DNA from: Stomoxys calcitrans
Lineage: Eukaryota; Arthropoda; Insecta; Diptera; Muscidae
Reading direction: 5' to 3'
Assembly: GCF_963082655.1 (NCBI RefSeq)
Contig: NC_081552.1
Span: 58,942,561-59,006,560, forward strand
Length of the DNA stretch: 64,000 nt
Within the stretch, counting starts at the first letter, position 1; every line of letters begins with the position of its first letter. The position numbers were made by a program, and so were the translations under genes. Below are positions 1 through 11,655 of this stretch, in pieces. The notes beneath the pieces are model-generated. The model saw nothing but the letters and a program-made list of their open reading frames with translations, was not told where the DNA came from and searched no databases.

Positions 1-853
1 AGCATTGTTCTCTACTCTCAAATATCATTTATTTGAACCCCATATTGGAATTATCCTCAAAATTGGATATCAAATTAGTTTTCTTATCTTAAATACCTTT
101 CATGGATCAAATTGCAAAAGTCCGCAAATATGTCAGGTTTGGGCTATGAACCCTAAAACTATCAATATCAAGATCCATTCCCTTTAATACCCAAATTGTC
201 ATGGTGAGCAAATCCGTTCCATTTGGGTGTTGTTATAGGGGTGGGACGCCCCCTAGGCAGTTGGTCGCGAATTTTGATATCAGATTAGTGGTTTACTCCC
301 AAATACCTTTCATTTGAGCCCCATACTCCCATAGTCTGCAAACATGTCGAGTTTGGGGAGAGTTTTGGGGGGATGGGGCGGCCGTTCAGTGACTTAGCTC
401 TGAAATTATATGTCGGATTCGTGGTTTACTCTAAAATACCTCTTATTACAGTCCCATATTAGATTGGTCAGCAAATACGTCCTATATGGGTGGTGTAATG
501 GGGGTGGTGTGGCCCCATAGATACTTTTTCCCGAATATTGATATCAGATTTCTGCTTTACTCCCAATACCTTTCATTTGAGCCACATATTGCTATGTTCG
601 TAAATTTGTCCTCTTTTGGGGGTGCTTTTGTTTTTCATTTGAGTCGTGATTGGTGTATAAATATATATTTGGTAGGTTTTGGGGTGGGGCGCTCCCCCTA
701 GGTACCCCATCTGAAATTCGAACACCAAATTTTTGTTTGTAGGTTAATATAAGAGAGCACACAAAATTTCGCTTAAATAGCACTACCCATCTCCGAGATC
801 TTACGTTTCTGAAAATTAGGGTAAGGGGGAGGGTCCACTCCCTTTCAGATATC
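1..853 (+). mobile_element. Family C element, 3' part (C1)
   Basis: Degenerate tandem units of about 125 bp carry the recurring phrases 'CCCAAATACCTTTCATTTGAG', 'CCCATATTG' and 'GATATCAGATT'. The final block (about 760-850: 'CATCTCCGAGATC', 'GGGTAAGGGGGAGGGTCC', 'TTCAGATATCA') matches the 3' part of the complete copy at 3582-5779. The copy runs off the left edge of the window and is cut at 853 by a family A element. No intact protein is visible; the open frames here are short and unrelated to each other. The class of this element is not clear to me. Confidence 0.7.
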
Positions 854-2345
854 AACAAGTAAAAGCGTGCTAAGTTCGGCCGGGCCGAATCTTATATACC
901 CTCCACCATGGATCGCATTTGTCGAGTTCTTTTCCCGGCATCTCTTCTTAGGCAAAAAAAAAAGGATATAAGAAAAGATTTGCTCTGCTATTAGAGCGAT
1001 ATCAAGATATGGTCCGGTTTGGACCACAATTAAATTATATGTTGGAGACCTGTGTAAAATGTCATCCAATTCGAATAAGATTTGCGCCCTTTGGGGGCTC
1101 AAGAAGTAAAATAGAGAGATCGATTTATATGGGAGCTGTATCGGCCTATAGACCGATTCAGACCATAATAAACACGTATGTTAATGGTCATGAGAGAATC
1201 CGTCGTACAAAATTTCAGGCAAATCGGATAAATATTGCGACCTCTAGAGGCTCAAGAAGTCGAGATCCCAGATCGGTTTATATGGCAGCTATATCAGGTT
1301 ATAAACCGACTTGTACTTTATTTGACATAGTTGTTAAAAGTAACAATAAAAAACGTCTTGCGAAATTTCAGCCAAATCGGATAGAAATTGAGCCCTCTAG
1401 AAGCTCAAGAAGTCAAGTCCCCAGATCTGTTTATATGACAGCTATATCAGGTTATGAACCGATTTGAACCATATTTGGCACAGTTGTTGGATATCACAAC
1501 AAAACACGTCGTGCGAAATTTCATTCCAATCGGATAAGAATTGCGCACTCTACAGGCTCAAGAAGTCAAGACCCAAGATCTGTTTATATGGCAGCTATAT
1601 CAGGTTATGAACCGATTTGAACCATACTTAGCACAGTTGTTGGATATCACAACAAAACACGTCGTGCAAAATTTCATTCCAATCGGATAAGAATTGCGAA
1701 CTCGAGAGGCTCAAGAAGTCAAGACCCCAGATCTGTTTATATGGCAGCTATATCAGGTTATGAACCGATTTGAACCATACTTAGCACAGTTGTTGGATAT
1801 CACAACAAAACACGTCGTGCGAAATTTCATTCCAATCGGATAAGAATTGCGCACTCTACAGGCTCAAGAAGTCAAAACCCAAGATCGGTTTATATGACAG
1901 CTATATCAGGTTATAAACCGATTTGAACCATACTTGGCACAGTAGTTGGATATCATAACAAAACACGTCGTGCAAAATTTCATCCCAATCGGATAAGAAT
2001 TGCGCACTCTAGAGGCTCAAGAAGTCAAGACCCAAGATCGGTTTATATGGCAGCTATATCAAAACATGGACCGATATGGCCCATTTACAATACCAACCGA
2101 CCTACACTAATAAGAAGTATTTGTGCAAAATTTCAAGCGGCTAGCTTTACTCCTTCGGAAGTTAGCGTGCTTTCGACAGACAGACGGACGGACGGACGGA
2201 CAGACGGACGGACATGGCTAGATCGACATAAAATGTCACGACGATCAAGAATATATATACTTTATGGGGTCTCAGACGAATATTTCGAGTAGTTACAAAC
2301 AGAATGACGAAATTAGTATACCCCCCATCTTATGGTGGAGGGTAT
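854..2345 (+). mobile_element. Family A Helentron/mini-me-like element A1, complete
   Basis: The left end is AACAAGTAAAAGCGTGCTAA, followed by the palindrome TTCGGCCGGGCCGAA and an ATACCCTCCACCATGG box. The core holds 153 bp tandem units (each with 'GATCGGTTTATATGGCAGC' and 'CGGATAAGAATTGCGC'). A GACR microsatellite lies at about 2175-2214, then CATGGCTAGATCGACAT, ATATATATACTTTATGGGGT, and the terminal hairpin ending GGAGGGTAT. It lies inside family C sequence. The apparent 152-residue frame at 1009-1467 is a by-product of the repeat period being a multiple of three. Mobility is inferred from copy number and nesting; the Helentron-type assignment rests on recalled architecture. Confidence 0.8.
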
Positions 2346-3571
2346 AAGTTTGGCCGGGCCGAATCTTATATACCCTTCACCATGGGTCGCATTTGTCCAG
2401 TTCTTTTCCCGGCATCCCATCTTTGGCAAAACAGGATATAAGAAAAGATTTGCTCTGCTATTAGAGCGATATCAAGATATGGTCCGGTTTGGACCACAAT
2501 TGAATTATATGTTGGAGACCTGTGTAAAATGTCAGCCAATTCGAATAAGAATTGCGCTCTTTGTGAGCTCAAAAAGTAAAAGTAGAGAGATCGATTTATA
2601 TGGGAGTTGTATCGGGCTATGGACCTATTCAGACCATAATAAACACATATGTTGATGGTCATGAAAGAATCCGTCGTACAAAATTTCAGGCAAATCGGAT
2701 AATAATTGCGACCTCTAGAGGCTCTAGAGGGCGCAATTCCTATCCGATTTGAATGAATTTTGACACGTAGTATTTTGTTATGATATCCAATAACTGTGCC
2801 AAATATGGTTCACATCGGTTCATAACCTGATATAGCTGCCATATAAACCGATCTTTGGTCTTGACTTCTTGAGCCTCTAGAGTGCGCAATTCTTATCCGA
2901 TTGGAATGAAATTTTGCACGGCGTGTTTTGTTATGATATCCAACAACTGTGCCAAGTATGGTTCAAATCGGTCTATAACCTGATATAGCTGCCATATAAA
3001 CCGATCTTGGGTTTAATTTCTTGAGCATCTAGAAGGCGCAATTCTTATCCGATTTGAATGAATTTTTGCACATAGTATTTTGTTATGATACCTTCAACAT
3101 TTGTGCCAACTATGGTTCAAATCGGTCCATAACCTGATGTAGCTGCCATATAAACCGATCTTTGGTCTTGACTTCTTGAGCCTCTAGAGAGCGCAATTTT
3201 TATCGATTTCCCCGAAATTTTGCACGACGGATCCTCTCATGACCATCAACATACGTGTTTATTATGGTCTGAATCGGTCTATAGCCCTATACTGCTCCCA
3301 TATAAATCGATCTCTCTATTTTGCTTCTTTGGCCCCCAAAGGCGCAATTCTTATTCGAATTGGCTGACATTTTACACAGGTCTCCAACATATAATTTAAT
3401 TGTGGTCCAAACCGGACCATATCTTGGTATCGGTCTAATAGCAGAGGAAATCTTTTCTTATATCCTTTTTTGCCTAAGAAGAGATGCCGGGAAAAGAACT
3501 CGACAAATGCGATCCATGGTGGAGGGTATATAAGATTCGGCCCGGCCGAACTTAGCACGCTTTTACTTGTT
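2346..3571. mobile_element. Fold-back pair of family A left halves (A2/A3)
   Basis: A left end lacking its first ~20 bp starts at 2346 (GTTTGGCCGGGCCGAATC) and runs rightwards to about 2722. There the sequence flips strand inside a CCTCTAGAGG palindrome. It then runs as minus-strand family A repeats to a left end at 3571 (CACGCTTTTACTTGTT). The two left ends face outwards, so the arms (2346-2722 and about 3160-3550) could form a large hairpin. No right end with microsatellite or hairpin is present between them. It abuts A1 on one side and family C on the other. Confidence 0.7.
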
Positions 3572-4074
3572 GTATATAAGCCTAGCTGACCCGGGCCCGC
3601 TCCGCTGCGCCTTCTTTTACTTTATATGGAACAAAAGTTTCCTTGGAATATTTATTTTCGACAATTAAAGATCTTTTAGTGAAATACCATGCTACGGAAA
3701 TAGTATATCGCTTGAATAACAGATTAACAATATAAGTGCCTTTATCTGGATCCCCTATGATTTTTATTGATCTACGAATTTAAGTTTGGATGTAAGGTGT
3801 ACTCCATTCTTAAAATACGTATTCTACTCCCAAATACCTTTATTTGAGCCCCATATTGCGATGGTCACTAAAAATTGCTGTTTGTGGGGTATTTTAAGTA
3901 TCAATTCTTGCGAAAATGGGTATCAATTCTTGCTCTACCCCCCAATATTTTTCATTTAAGCTCCACATTGACATGGTGAGTAAATATGCCCGATTAAGGG
4001 GTGTTTTGGCGATTGGGGTGGTCCCCCAAACACTACGCCCGGAAAATATATCAGAAACGTACTCTATTCTAATA

Positions 4075-4272
4075 TTGGGTTGCTCAAAAAGTAATTGCGA
4101 ATTTTTCATATAGTCGGCGTTTTGCATTGCATTCTTTCTTCTGTCAGTTATCAGCTGTTACTTTTAGCTTGCTTTAGAAAAAAGTGCGCGAAATTTTGTT
4201 TACATTTGTTTGTTTGGCGTCAATTTTAATATGGAGCCCACAAAGGAGCATTTGCGTCTTATTTTACTTTAC
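4075..4272 (+). mobile_element. Truncated mariner, 5' end with transposase start
   Basis: The element begins TTGGGTTGCTCAAAAAG directly after a TA dinucleotide (4073-4074), matching the inverted repeat of the MITE at 41513-41747. About 150 bp of leader follows, containing 'TCATATAGTCGGCG' and 'CTGTCAGTTATCAGCTGTTA'. An ATG at 4231 then opens 14 codons reading MEPTKEHLRLILLY, which resembles the N-terminus of insect mariner transposases. The frame then runs into family C sequence, so the rest of the transposase and the 3' terminal repeat are missing. This is a dead remnant. Assignment to mariner rests on the TA target, the terminal repeat and the short N-terminal match. Confidence 0.72.
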
Positions 4273-4310
4273 CCCTTTCCCAAAATACACCACTATTTTG
4301 GGAAAGGGGT
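4271..4310. repeat. Perfect 17 bp inverted repeat at mariner breakpoint
   Basis: ACCCCTTTCCCAAAATA (4271-4287) and its exact reverse complement (4294-4310) are separated by six bases. The right arm is normal-sense family C sequence; the left arm is the same sequence inverted, joined directly to the broken transposase frame. It looks like a snap-back repair join rather than a functional hairpin. Confidence 0.75.
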
Positions 4311-5779
4311 AGACCCCCAGAAAATTGCTCCCGAAAATGGGTATCAATTCTTTCTCTACCCCCCAATACCTTTCATTTAAGCTCCACATTGACATGGTCG
4401 GTAAATGTGCCCGATTAAGGGGTGTATTGGGGATTGGGGTGGTCCCCCAAACACTAAGCCCGGAAAATATATCAGCAACGTGCTCAATTCTCATATGTCT
4501 ATATATCATTTATTTGAACCCCATATAGCCTCAAAATTGGATATCAAATTCGTGTTCTAATCTCATTTAAACTCCTTATTGCAAAAGTCCGCAAATTTGA
4601 CCGGTTTGGGGTATTGGCCCTAAAAACTATAAATATTTAATTCCACTCTCTTTAAGACCCAAATTGTCTTGGTGAGCACATATGTCCTATTTGGGGGTGG
4701 GACGTCCGCTAGACAGTTGGCCCCTAATGTTGATATGAAATACGTGGTCTACTCCCATAACTTTAATTGGAACCCCATATTTCCATAGTCGGCAAACATG
4801 ACCGGCTTGGGGTGTGTTTTGGGGGATGGGCGGCCACTCAGTGAGTTGGACTTGAAAATATATATCGGATTCGTGTTTCATTTTAAAAACCCTCTTATTT
4901 GAGCCTCATATTGCAATAGTCAGAAACTACTTACTATTTGGGTCGTGTTGTGAGGGTGGCGTGGCCCCATAGACACTTTTCCCAAATATTGATATTAAAG
5001 CCGTGCTTTACTCCCAAAGACCTTTTATTTAAGCCCCATATTGCTATGGTCGTAAATTTGTCTCCTTTGGGGGAAGTTTTTGGAGAGAGGCGGCCCCACA
5101 AACACTTGGTCCATATTTGGATATTAGATTCGTATTCTACACTCAAATACCTTTTATTTAAGCCTCATATTCCCATGGTCAGTAAATAATTCCAGTTTGG
5201 GTGGCATTTTGGGGAAGGGGTGGACCCCCAGAAAAGTGTCCCACATTTAGATATCACATTTGTATTCTACTCGCAAATACCTTTTTTTTAGTCCCATATT
5301 GCCTTGGTCGGTAAATATATCTGATTTATGGGTGTTTTGGGGTGGTCCCCCTAACACTTGGCCAACAACTGGATATCAGGTATGTTTTCTTATCTTAAAC
5401 ACCTTTCATTTGAGTCCCATATTGTCGTGATTGGTCTAAATATATGTTTGGTAGGTTTTAGGGTGGGGCGGCCCTCCTAGGTACACCATCCGAAATTTGC
5501 ACATACAATACAGCACACAAAATTTCGCTTAAATCGCACCACCCATCTCTGAGATCTGGCGTTTCTGAAAATGAGGGTAAGGGGGAGGGTCCGCCCCCCC
5601 CTTCAGATATCAAAAAATTTAGTACCCTATTTTCACCACGGGGTCATTATGCACCATCTGTGAGAATTTCAAAAAAAATCGGCTCAGCCGTTTCTGAGTC
5701 TATAAGGTACACACAAACATACAAACAAACAAACAAAGCAACAAACAAACACAAATTGATTTTTATATTGTATATAAGA

Positions 5780-6233
5780 CTAGCTGAGCCCGGCCTGCTC
5801 TGCTGAGCCTCATTATAATATGTTGGAGAGTAGTACTCTAAATTTGTACATTTCTGCGTAATTGTAGCTGAAAATTATTCCAAGTTTCCTATTGATTTTT
5901 CTACACTCAAGTACCTCTTATTTAAACCCCACATTGCAATAGTCAGTAAAAGTCCTTCTTGGGGTGTGGTGGACCCTCGCACACTTAGTCCCAAAAGTGA
6001 AAGTCAATTTCGTGCTCTATTCCCAAAGGCCTTACATTTAATATCCATTTTGGCATGGTCCGTAAATATGTCCGATTTGAGGGGTTTTACGGTGGTGGGT
6101 AACCCACGAAACACTCAGTTCCGCAAATGGATATCAGATTTGGGGGTGGGTGGCTCTCCTAGGCATCCAACTTCAGAATTTGATACCAAATTTTTTGCTT
6201 TTAGATCCTTCTTATATTCTTATATTTATTTTT
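5780..6233 (+). mobile_element. Family C element, 5' part (C3)
   Basis: It starts CTAGCTGAGCCCGGCCTG immediately after C2 and keeps family C phrases ('TTATTTAAACCCCACATTG', 'GGCATGGTCCGTAAATATG'). The family A hairpin at 6234 terminates it. Confidence 0.65.
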
Positions 6234-7884
6234 ATACCCTCCACCATAAGATGGGGGGTATACTAATTTCGTCATTCTGTTTGTAACTACTCGAAATATT
6301 CGTCTGAGACCCCATAAAGTATATATATTCTTGATCGTCGCGACATTTTATGTCGATCTAGCCATGTCCGTCCGTCTGTCCGTCCGTCCGTCCGTCCGTC
6401 TGTCTGTCGAAAGCACGCTAACTTCCGAAGGAGTAAAGCTAGCCGCTTGAAATTTTGCACAAATACTTCTTATTAGTGTAGGTCGGTTGGTATTGTAAAT
6501 GGGCCATATCGGTCCATGTTTTGATATAGCTGCCATATAAACCGATCTTGGGTCTTGCCTTCTTGAGCCTCTAGAGTGCGCAATTCTTATCCGATTGGAA
6601 CGAAATTTTGCACGACGTGTTTTGCTATCATATTCAACTACTGTGCCAAGTATAGTTCACATCGGTCTATAACCTGATATAGCTGCCATATAAACCGATC
6701 TTGGGTCTTGACTTCTTGAGCCTCTAGCGTGCGCAATTCTTATCCGATCAGAATGAAATTTTGCACGACGTGTTATGTTATGATATCCAACAACTGCGCC
6801 AAGTATGGTTTAAATCGGTCCATAACCTGATATAGCTGCCATATAAACCGATCTTGGGTCTTGACTTCTTGAGCCTCTAGAGTGCGCAATTCTTATCCGA
6901 TTGGAATGAAATTTTGCACGACGTGTTTTGTTATGATATCCAACAACTGTGCCAAGTATAGTTCAAATCGGTTCATAACCTGATATAGCTGCCATATAAA
7001 CCGATCTTGGGTCTTGACTTCTTGAGCCTCTAGCGTGCGCAATTCTTATCCGATCAGAATGAAATTTTGCACGACGTGTTTTGTTATGATATTCAACAAC
7101 TGTGGCAAGTATGGTTTAAATCGGTCCATAACGTGATATAGCTGCCATATAAACCGATCTTGGGTCTTGACTTCTTGAGCCTCTAGAGGGCACAATTCTT
7201 ATCCGATTTGAATGAATTTTTGCACGAAGTATTTCGGTATGATATCCAACAACTGTGCCAAGTATGGTTGAAATCGGTCCATAACCTGATATAGCTGTCA
7301 TATAAACCGATCTGGGATCTGGATCTGGGATCTTCTTGAGCTTCTAGAGGGCGCAATTCGTATCCGATTTGGCTGAAATTTTGCATGACGTATTTTATTT
7401 TTACTTTCAATAACTGTGTCAAATAAGGTTCAAATCGGTTCATAACCTGATATAGCTGCCATATAAACCGATCTGGGATCTTGACTTCTTGACCCCTAGA
7501 AGTCGCAATTATTATCCGATATGCCTGAAATTTTGTATGACGGATCCTCTCATGACCATCAACAAACGTGTTTATTATGGCCTGAATCGGTCTATAGCCC
7601 GATACAAATCCCATATAAATCGTTCTCTCTATTTTACTTCGTGAGCCCCAATGGGCGCAATTCTTATACGAATTGACTGAAATTTTACACAGGTCTCCAA
7701 CATATAATTTAATTGTGGTCCGAACCGGACCATATCTTGGTATCGTTTTAATAGCAGAGCAACTCTTTTCTTATATCCTTTTTTGCCTAAGAAGAGATGC
7801 CGGGAAAAGAACTCGACAAATGCGATCCATGGTGGAGGGTATATAAGATTCGGCCCGGCCGAACTTGGTACGCTTTTACTTGTT
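6234..7884 (-). mobile_element. Family A element A4, complete, minus strand
   Basis: Read on the minus strand it runs from the left end (CTTGTT at 7884; palindrome and ATACCC box at about 7840-7865) through roughly eight 153 bp units to a GTCY tract (about 6367-6408) and the terminal hairpin at 6234-6265. The units nearest the left end carry the most diverged wording ('TTGACCCCTAGAAGTCG', about 7480-7505), while the inner units are closer to consensus. A small internal duplication 'GATCTGGGATCT' occurs near 7310. No protein is encoded. Confidence 0.8.
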
Positions 7885-8173
7885 GTTTATTCAAATGATC
7901 GATAGGTTGTCATAACAAAGATACATGCTGATGATTAATTTTTACCACTCTGCCATCTCTCTGTTCATGTTGGCATGTTCTTAATTGGATCAACTAAATC
8001 CAATTGGATCAAAAAATGTCAGTTGAAGACTGCCAGATGGCGTTTATTTAAATGTTAGTGCTACTCGCTGAGAGTGGATCATATAGTAAGGTGGTTGTCT
8101 ATGAATAGTCATTCATAGACAACCACCATACCATATGACTACCTATTAAATATTCATCATTTAGTATTTTTTT
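7885..8173. other. Unclassified spacer between repeats
   Basis: This stretch shows none of the family A-E signatures. It contains a short direct repetition of an 'AATTGGATCAA' motif (about 7991-8010) and a strong palindrome at 8080-8137. No open frame of note. It may be local unique DNA or part of an element not otherwise present here. Confidence 0.4.
8080..8137. repeat. Long palindrome, 27 bp arms
   Basis: The arms 8080-8106 and 8111-8137 are reverse complements with two mismatches around a 4-base loop (AGTC); the inner 17 bp (GGTGGTTGTCTATGAAT and its complement) are perfect. It does not match the family A, B, D or E terminal hairpins. It could be a tiny fold-back element or the end of an unrecognised transposon. 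Confidence 0.65.
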
Positions 8174-8403
8174 TATACCCTCCACCGAAGGATGGGGGTA
8201 TATTCATTTTGTCATTCCGTTTGCAACATATCGAAATATCCATTTCCGACCCTATAAAGTATCTCGATCAGCGTAAAAATCTAAGACGATCTAGACATGT
8301 CCGTCCGTCTGTCTGTTGAAATCAAGCTATAATCTTTAAAAATAGAGATATTAATCTGAAACTTTGCACAGATTCTTATTTTGTCCATAAGCAAGTTATA
8401 TTC
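8174..8403 (-). mobile_element. Family B right end, truncated
   Basis: It has the family B hairpin (ATACCCTCCACCGAAGGATGGGGGTAT), 'TTTCCGACCCTATAAAGTAT', a short GTCY tract and 'AAAAATAGAGATATTAA'. It is cut off by a family A left end at 8404. It is orientated on the minus strand. Confidence 0.65.
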
Positions 8404-10264
8404 AACAAGTAAAAGCGTGCAAAGTTCGGTCGGGCCGAATCTTATATACCCTCCACCATGGATCGCATTTGTCGAGTTCTTTCCCCGGCATCTCTTCTTA
8501 GGCAAAAAAGGATATAAAAAAAAGCGTGCAAAGTTCGGTCGGGCCGAATCTTATATACCCTCCACCATGGATCACATTTGTCGAGGCAAAAAGGGATATA
8601 AAAAAAGATTTCCACAATTACATTATATATTGGAGACCTGTGTAAAATGTTAGCTAATTCGAATAAGAATTGCGCCCTTTGGGGGCTTAAGAAGAAAACT
8701 AGAGAGATCGATTTATATGGGAGCTGTATCGGGTTATAGACCGATTCAGACCATAATAAATACGTATGTTGATGGTCATAAGAGGATCCGTCGCACAAAA
8801 TTTCAGGCAAATCGGATAATAATTGTGACCTCTAGAGGGTCAAAAAGTCAAGATCCCCGATCGGTTTATATGGCAGCTATATCAGGTTATGAACCGATTT
8901 CAACCATACATGGCACAGTTGTTGGATATCATAATAAAATACTTCGTGCAAATATTCATTACAATCGGATAAGAATTGCGCTCCCTAGAGGCTCAAGAAG
9001 TCAAGACGCAAGATCGGTTTATATGGCAGCTATATCAGGTTATGGACCGATTTGAACCAAGATCAATTTATACACATACATGGCACAGTTGTTGGATATC
9101 ATAATAAAATACTTCGTGCAAAAATTAATTTAAATCGGATAAAAATTGCGCTCCCTAGAGGCTCAAGAAGTCAAGACGCAAGATCGGTTTATATGGCAGC
9201 TACATCAGGTTATGGACCGATTTGAACCATACTTGGCACAGTCGTTGGATATCATAATAAAATACTTCGTGCAAAAATTAATTTAAATCGGATAAAAATT
9301 GCGCTCCCTAGAGGCTCAAGAAGTCAAGACGCAAGATCGGTTTATATGGCAGCTATATCAGGTTATGGACCGATTTGAACCAAGATCAATTTATACACAT
9401 ACATGGCACAGTTGTTGGATATCATAATAAAATACTTCGTGCAAAAATTAATTTAAATCGGATAAAAATTGCGCTCCCTAGAGGCTCAAGAAGTCAAGAC
9501 GCAAGATCGGTTTATATGGCAGCTATATCAGGTTATGGACCGATTTGAACCAAGATCAATTTATACACATACATGGCACAGTTGTTGGATATCATAATAA
9601 AATACTTCGTGCAAAAATTAATTTAAATCGGATAAAAATTGCGCTCCCTAGAGGCTCAAGAAGTCAAGACGCAAGATCGGTTTATATGGCAGCTATATCA
9701 GGTTATGGACCGATTTGAACCAAGATCAATTTATACACATACATGGCACAGTTGTTGGATATCATAATAAAATACTTCGTGCAAAAATTAATTTAAATCG
9801 GATAAAAATTGCGCTCCCTAGAGGCTCAAGAAGTCAAGACGCAAGATCGGTTTATATGGCAGCTACATCAGATTATAGACCGATTTGAAACACGTCGTGC
9901 AAAATTTCATTCCAATCGGATAAGAATTGCGCACTCTAGAGGCTCAAAAAGTCAAGACCCAAGATCGGTTTATATGGCAGCTATATCAAAACATGGACCG
10001 ATATGGCCCATTTACAATACTAACCGACCTACACTAATAAGAAGTATTTGTGCAAAATTTCAAGCGGCTAGCTTTACTCCTTCGGAAGTTAGCGTGCTTT
10101 CGACAGACAGACGGACGGACAGACGGACGGACATGGCTAGATCGACATAAAATTTCACGACGATCAAGAATATATATACTTTATGGGGTCTCAGACGAAT
10201 ATTTCGAGTAGTTACAATCAGAATGACGAAATTAGTATACCCCCCATCCTATGGTGGAGGGTAC
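8404..10264 (+). mobile_element. Family A element A5 with expanded core
   Basis: A left end at 8404 is followed by a second, slightly truncated left end at about 8518, which suggests self-insertion near the same A-run used elsewhere. The core includes ordinary 153 bp units and a recently amplified 170 bp variant (9058-9890). The right end is normal: GACR tract at about 10104-10132, TTTATGGGGTC block and terminal hairpin to 10264. The last bases read GGGTAC instead of GGGTAT. Confidence 0.78.
9058..9890 (+). repeat. Homogenised tandem array, 170/153 bp units
   Basis: The unit 'CAAGATCAATTTATACACAT' recurs at 9058, 9381, 9551 and 9721. Spacings are 323 (170 plus 153), 170 and 170 bp. The 170 bp form is the ordinary 153 bp unit plus a 17 bp insert after 'GATTTGAACC'. 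Units are almost identical to each other, unlike units in other parts of family A, which indicates recent local amplification. Confidence 0.8.
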
Positions 10265-10480
10265 AAAAAGAATCTGTGCAAAGTTTCCGTTCAATGTCTC
10301 TATTTTTAAAGACTGAAGCGTGATTTCAACAAACAGACGGACGGACATGGCTGGATGGTCTTAGATTTTTACTGTGATGAAGAATATATATATTTTATAG
10401 AGTCGGAAATGGATATTTCGATGTGTTGCAAACGGAATGAAAAAAGTAATATACACCCATCCTTCGGTGGTGGGTATAAA
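10265..10480 (+). mobile_element. Family B right end
   Basis: It carries 'GAATCTGTGCAAAGTTTCC', a short GACGG tract, 'GAAGAATATATATATTTTAT', 'GTCGGAAATGGATATTTCGA' and the terminal hairpin 'CCATCCTTCGGTGGTGGGTAT'. The left part is missing. The 120 bp that follow (10481-10600) match no family here. Confidence 0.6.
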
Positions 10481-10600
10481 AATATACCTCATATACCTTA
10501 TATAACAGTAAAATAGTAGTGTGTTTCCCCGGCATACACGCCACACGAATACTTCAAACATGCGCCTAAAAAAGAGGGCAACTGCCTGCAGCCAAATTTT

Positions 10601-11433
10601 TGTACCCACCACCATAGGATGGAAGTATACTATTCTAGTCATTCCGTTTGTGTCACCTCGAAATATTTGTCTAAGACCCCATAAAGTATATATATTCTTG
10701 ATCGTCTCGACATTCTGATTCGACCTAGCCATGACCGTCTGTCGATATCACGAACGCATTAAGCTAGCCGCTTGAAATTTTGTACAGATACTTAATATTG
10801 ATGTTTGTCGTTAGGGATTGCAAATAGGTCATATCGGTTCAGATTTAGATATAGCTCCCATATAAACTGTCTCCTGATTTAACTTCTTGAGCCTCTGGAA
10901 GCCCCAATTTTTGTCCGATTTGATTGAAATTTTGCATTAGGTGTTTTGTTACGTTTTTCAACAACTGTGTCGGCCCGTGACCTGATATAGCTGCCGTGTA
11001 AACCAATCTTGGATCTTGACTTCTTGAGCTTCTAGAGGGCGCAATTATCATCCGATTAGGCTGAAAAATTTGCATGACGTATTTTATTATAACTCCCAAC
11101 AACTGTGCCAAATATGGTTCAAATTGGTAAATGACCTGATATAGCTGCAACAAACACCGATGTGTGATCTTGACATCTTGAGGATCTTGAAGGCGCAATT
11201 ATCATCCTATTTGGCTGAAATTTACAACATATATACAACGGCTTCTCCCATGACCATAAACATATGTGTCAAATATGGTCTAAATCAGTTCATAGCCTGA
11301 TACAGCTCCCCCATAAACCGCTCTCCCTATTTTGCTTCTTGAGTCCCTAAAGGGCCCAAATCTTATTCGATTTGGCTGAAATTTTACACGATGGCTTCTA
11401 CTATGGTTTCCAACATTCAAATCAATTATGATC
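10601..11433 (-). mobile_element. Family D element, right end and core (D1)
   Basis: Minus-strand copy. The hairpin 'GTACCCACCACCATAGGAT' lies at 10601, followed by 'GACCCCATAAAGTATATATA', a shortened GTC tract and about four diverged repeat units with 'TTGAGCCTCTGGAAG' and 'CAACAACTGTG'. The left end is lost where a family C fragment begins near 11434. Confidence 0.55.
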
Positions 11434-11655
11434 CCAGCTGGACGAGACCCGCTCCGCTGCGCCTTCTGTACTCTCTTATTTTATCTGAGCCCATTGAAGA
11501 AACGGTCAGAAGAAAATCGGTCATTATTGGTTTGTATTTCCATTTAGCGAGCTTTGGAGGTGGCGCTGCCCCCTAGATAAGGATGCCAAATCTCTGTTTT
11601 TGAGTTATTATCAACAAACTCTCCAAAGAAACCATGTATCGAAAATAAAATCATA
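11434..11655 (+). mobile_element. Family C 5' fragment, variant (C4)
   Basis: It starts AGCTGGACGAGACCCGCTCC, a diverged form of the family C start, and includes 'GGAGGTGGCGCTGCCCCCTAG'-type wording near 11550. It is short and without coding content. Confidence 0.5.

Larger units (their letters stand above)
3582..5779 (+). mobile_element. Family C element, near-complete (C2)
   Basis: It starts CTAGCTGACCCGGGCCCG and ends after 'GGCTCAGCCGTTTCTGAG', an ACAAAC-rich stretch and 'TTGATTTTTATATTG'. The core consists of diverged units of about 121-129 bp (phased at about 5021, 5149, 5278 and 5399). A truncated mariner lies at 4075. A second C copy begins directly at 5780, so the two stand head to tail. 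The tail wording resembles a widespread class of insect repeats whose order I cannot assign (RTE-like or unclassified). No coding capacity is seen. Confidence 0.7.

Noticed and set aside
903..920. CCACCATGG near family A left ends as a Kozak start codon
   Set aside because: This sequence is part of the inverted repeat shared with the right hairpin. The frames that follow it are short and differ among copies.
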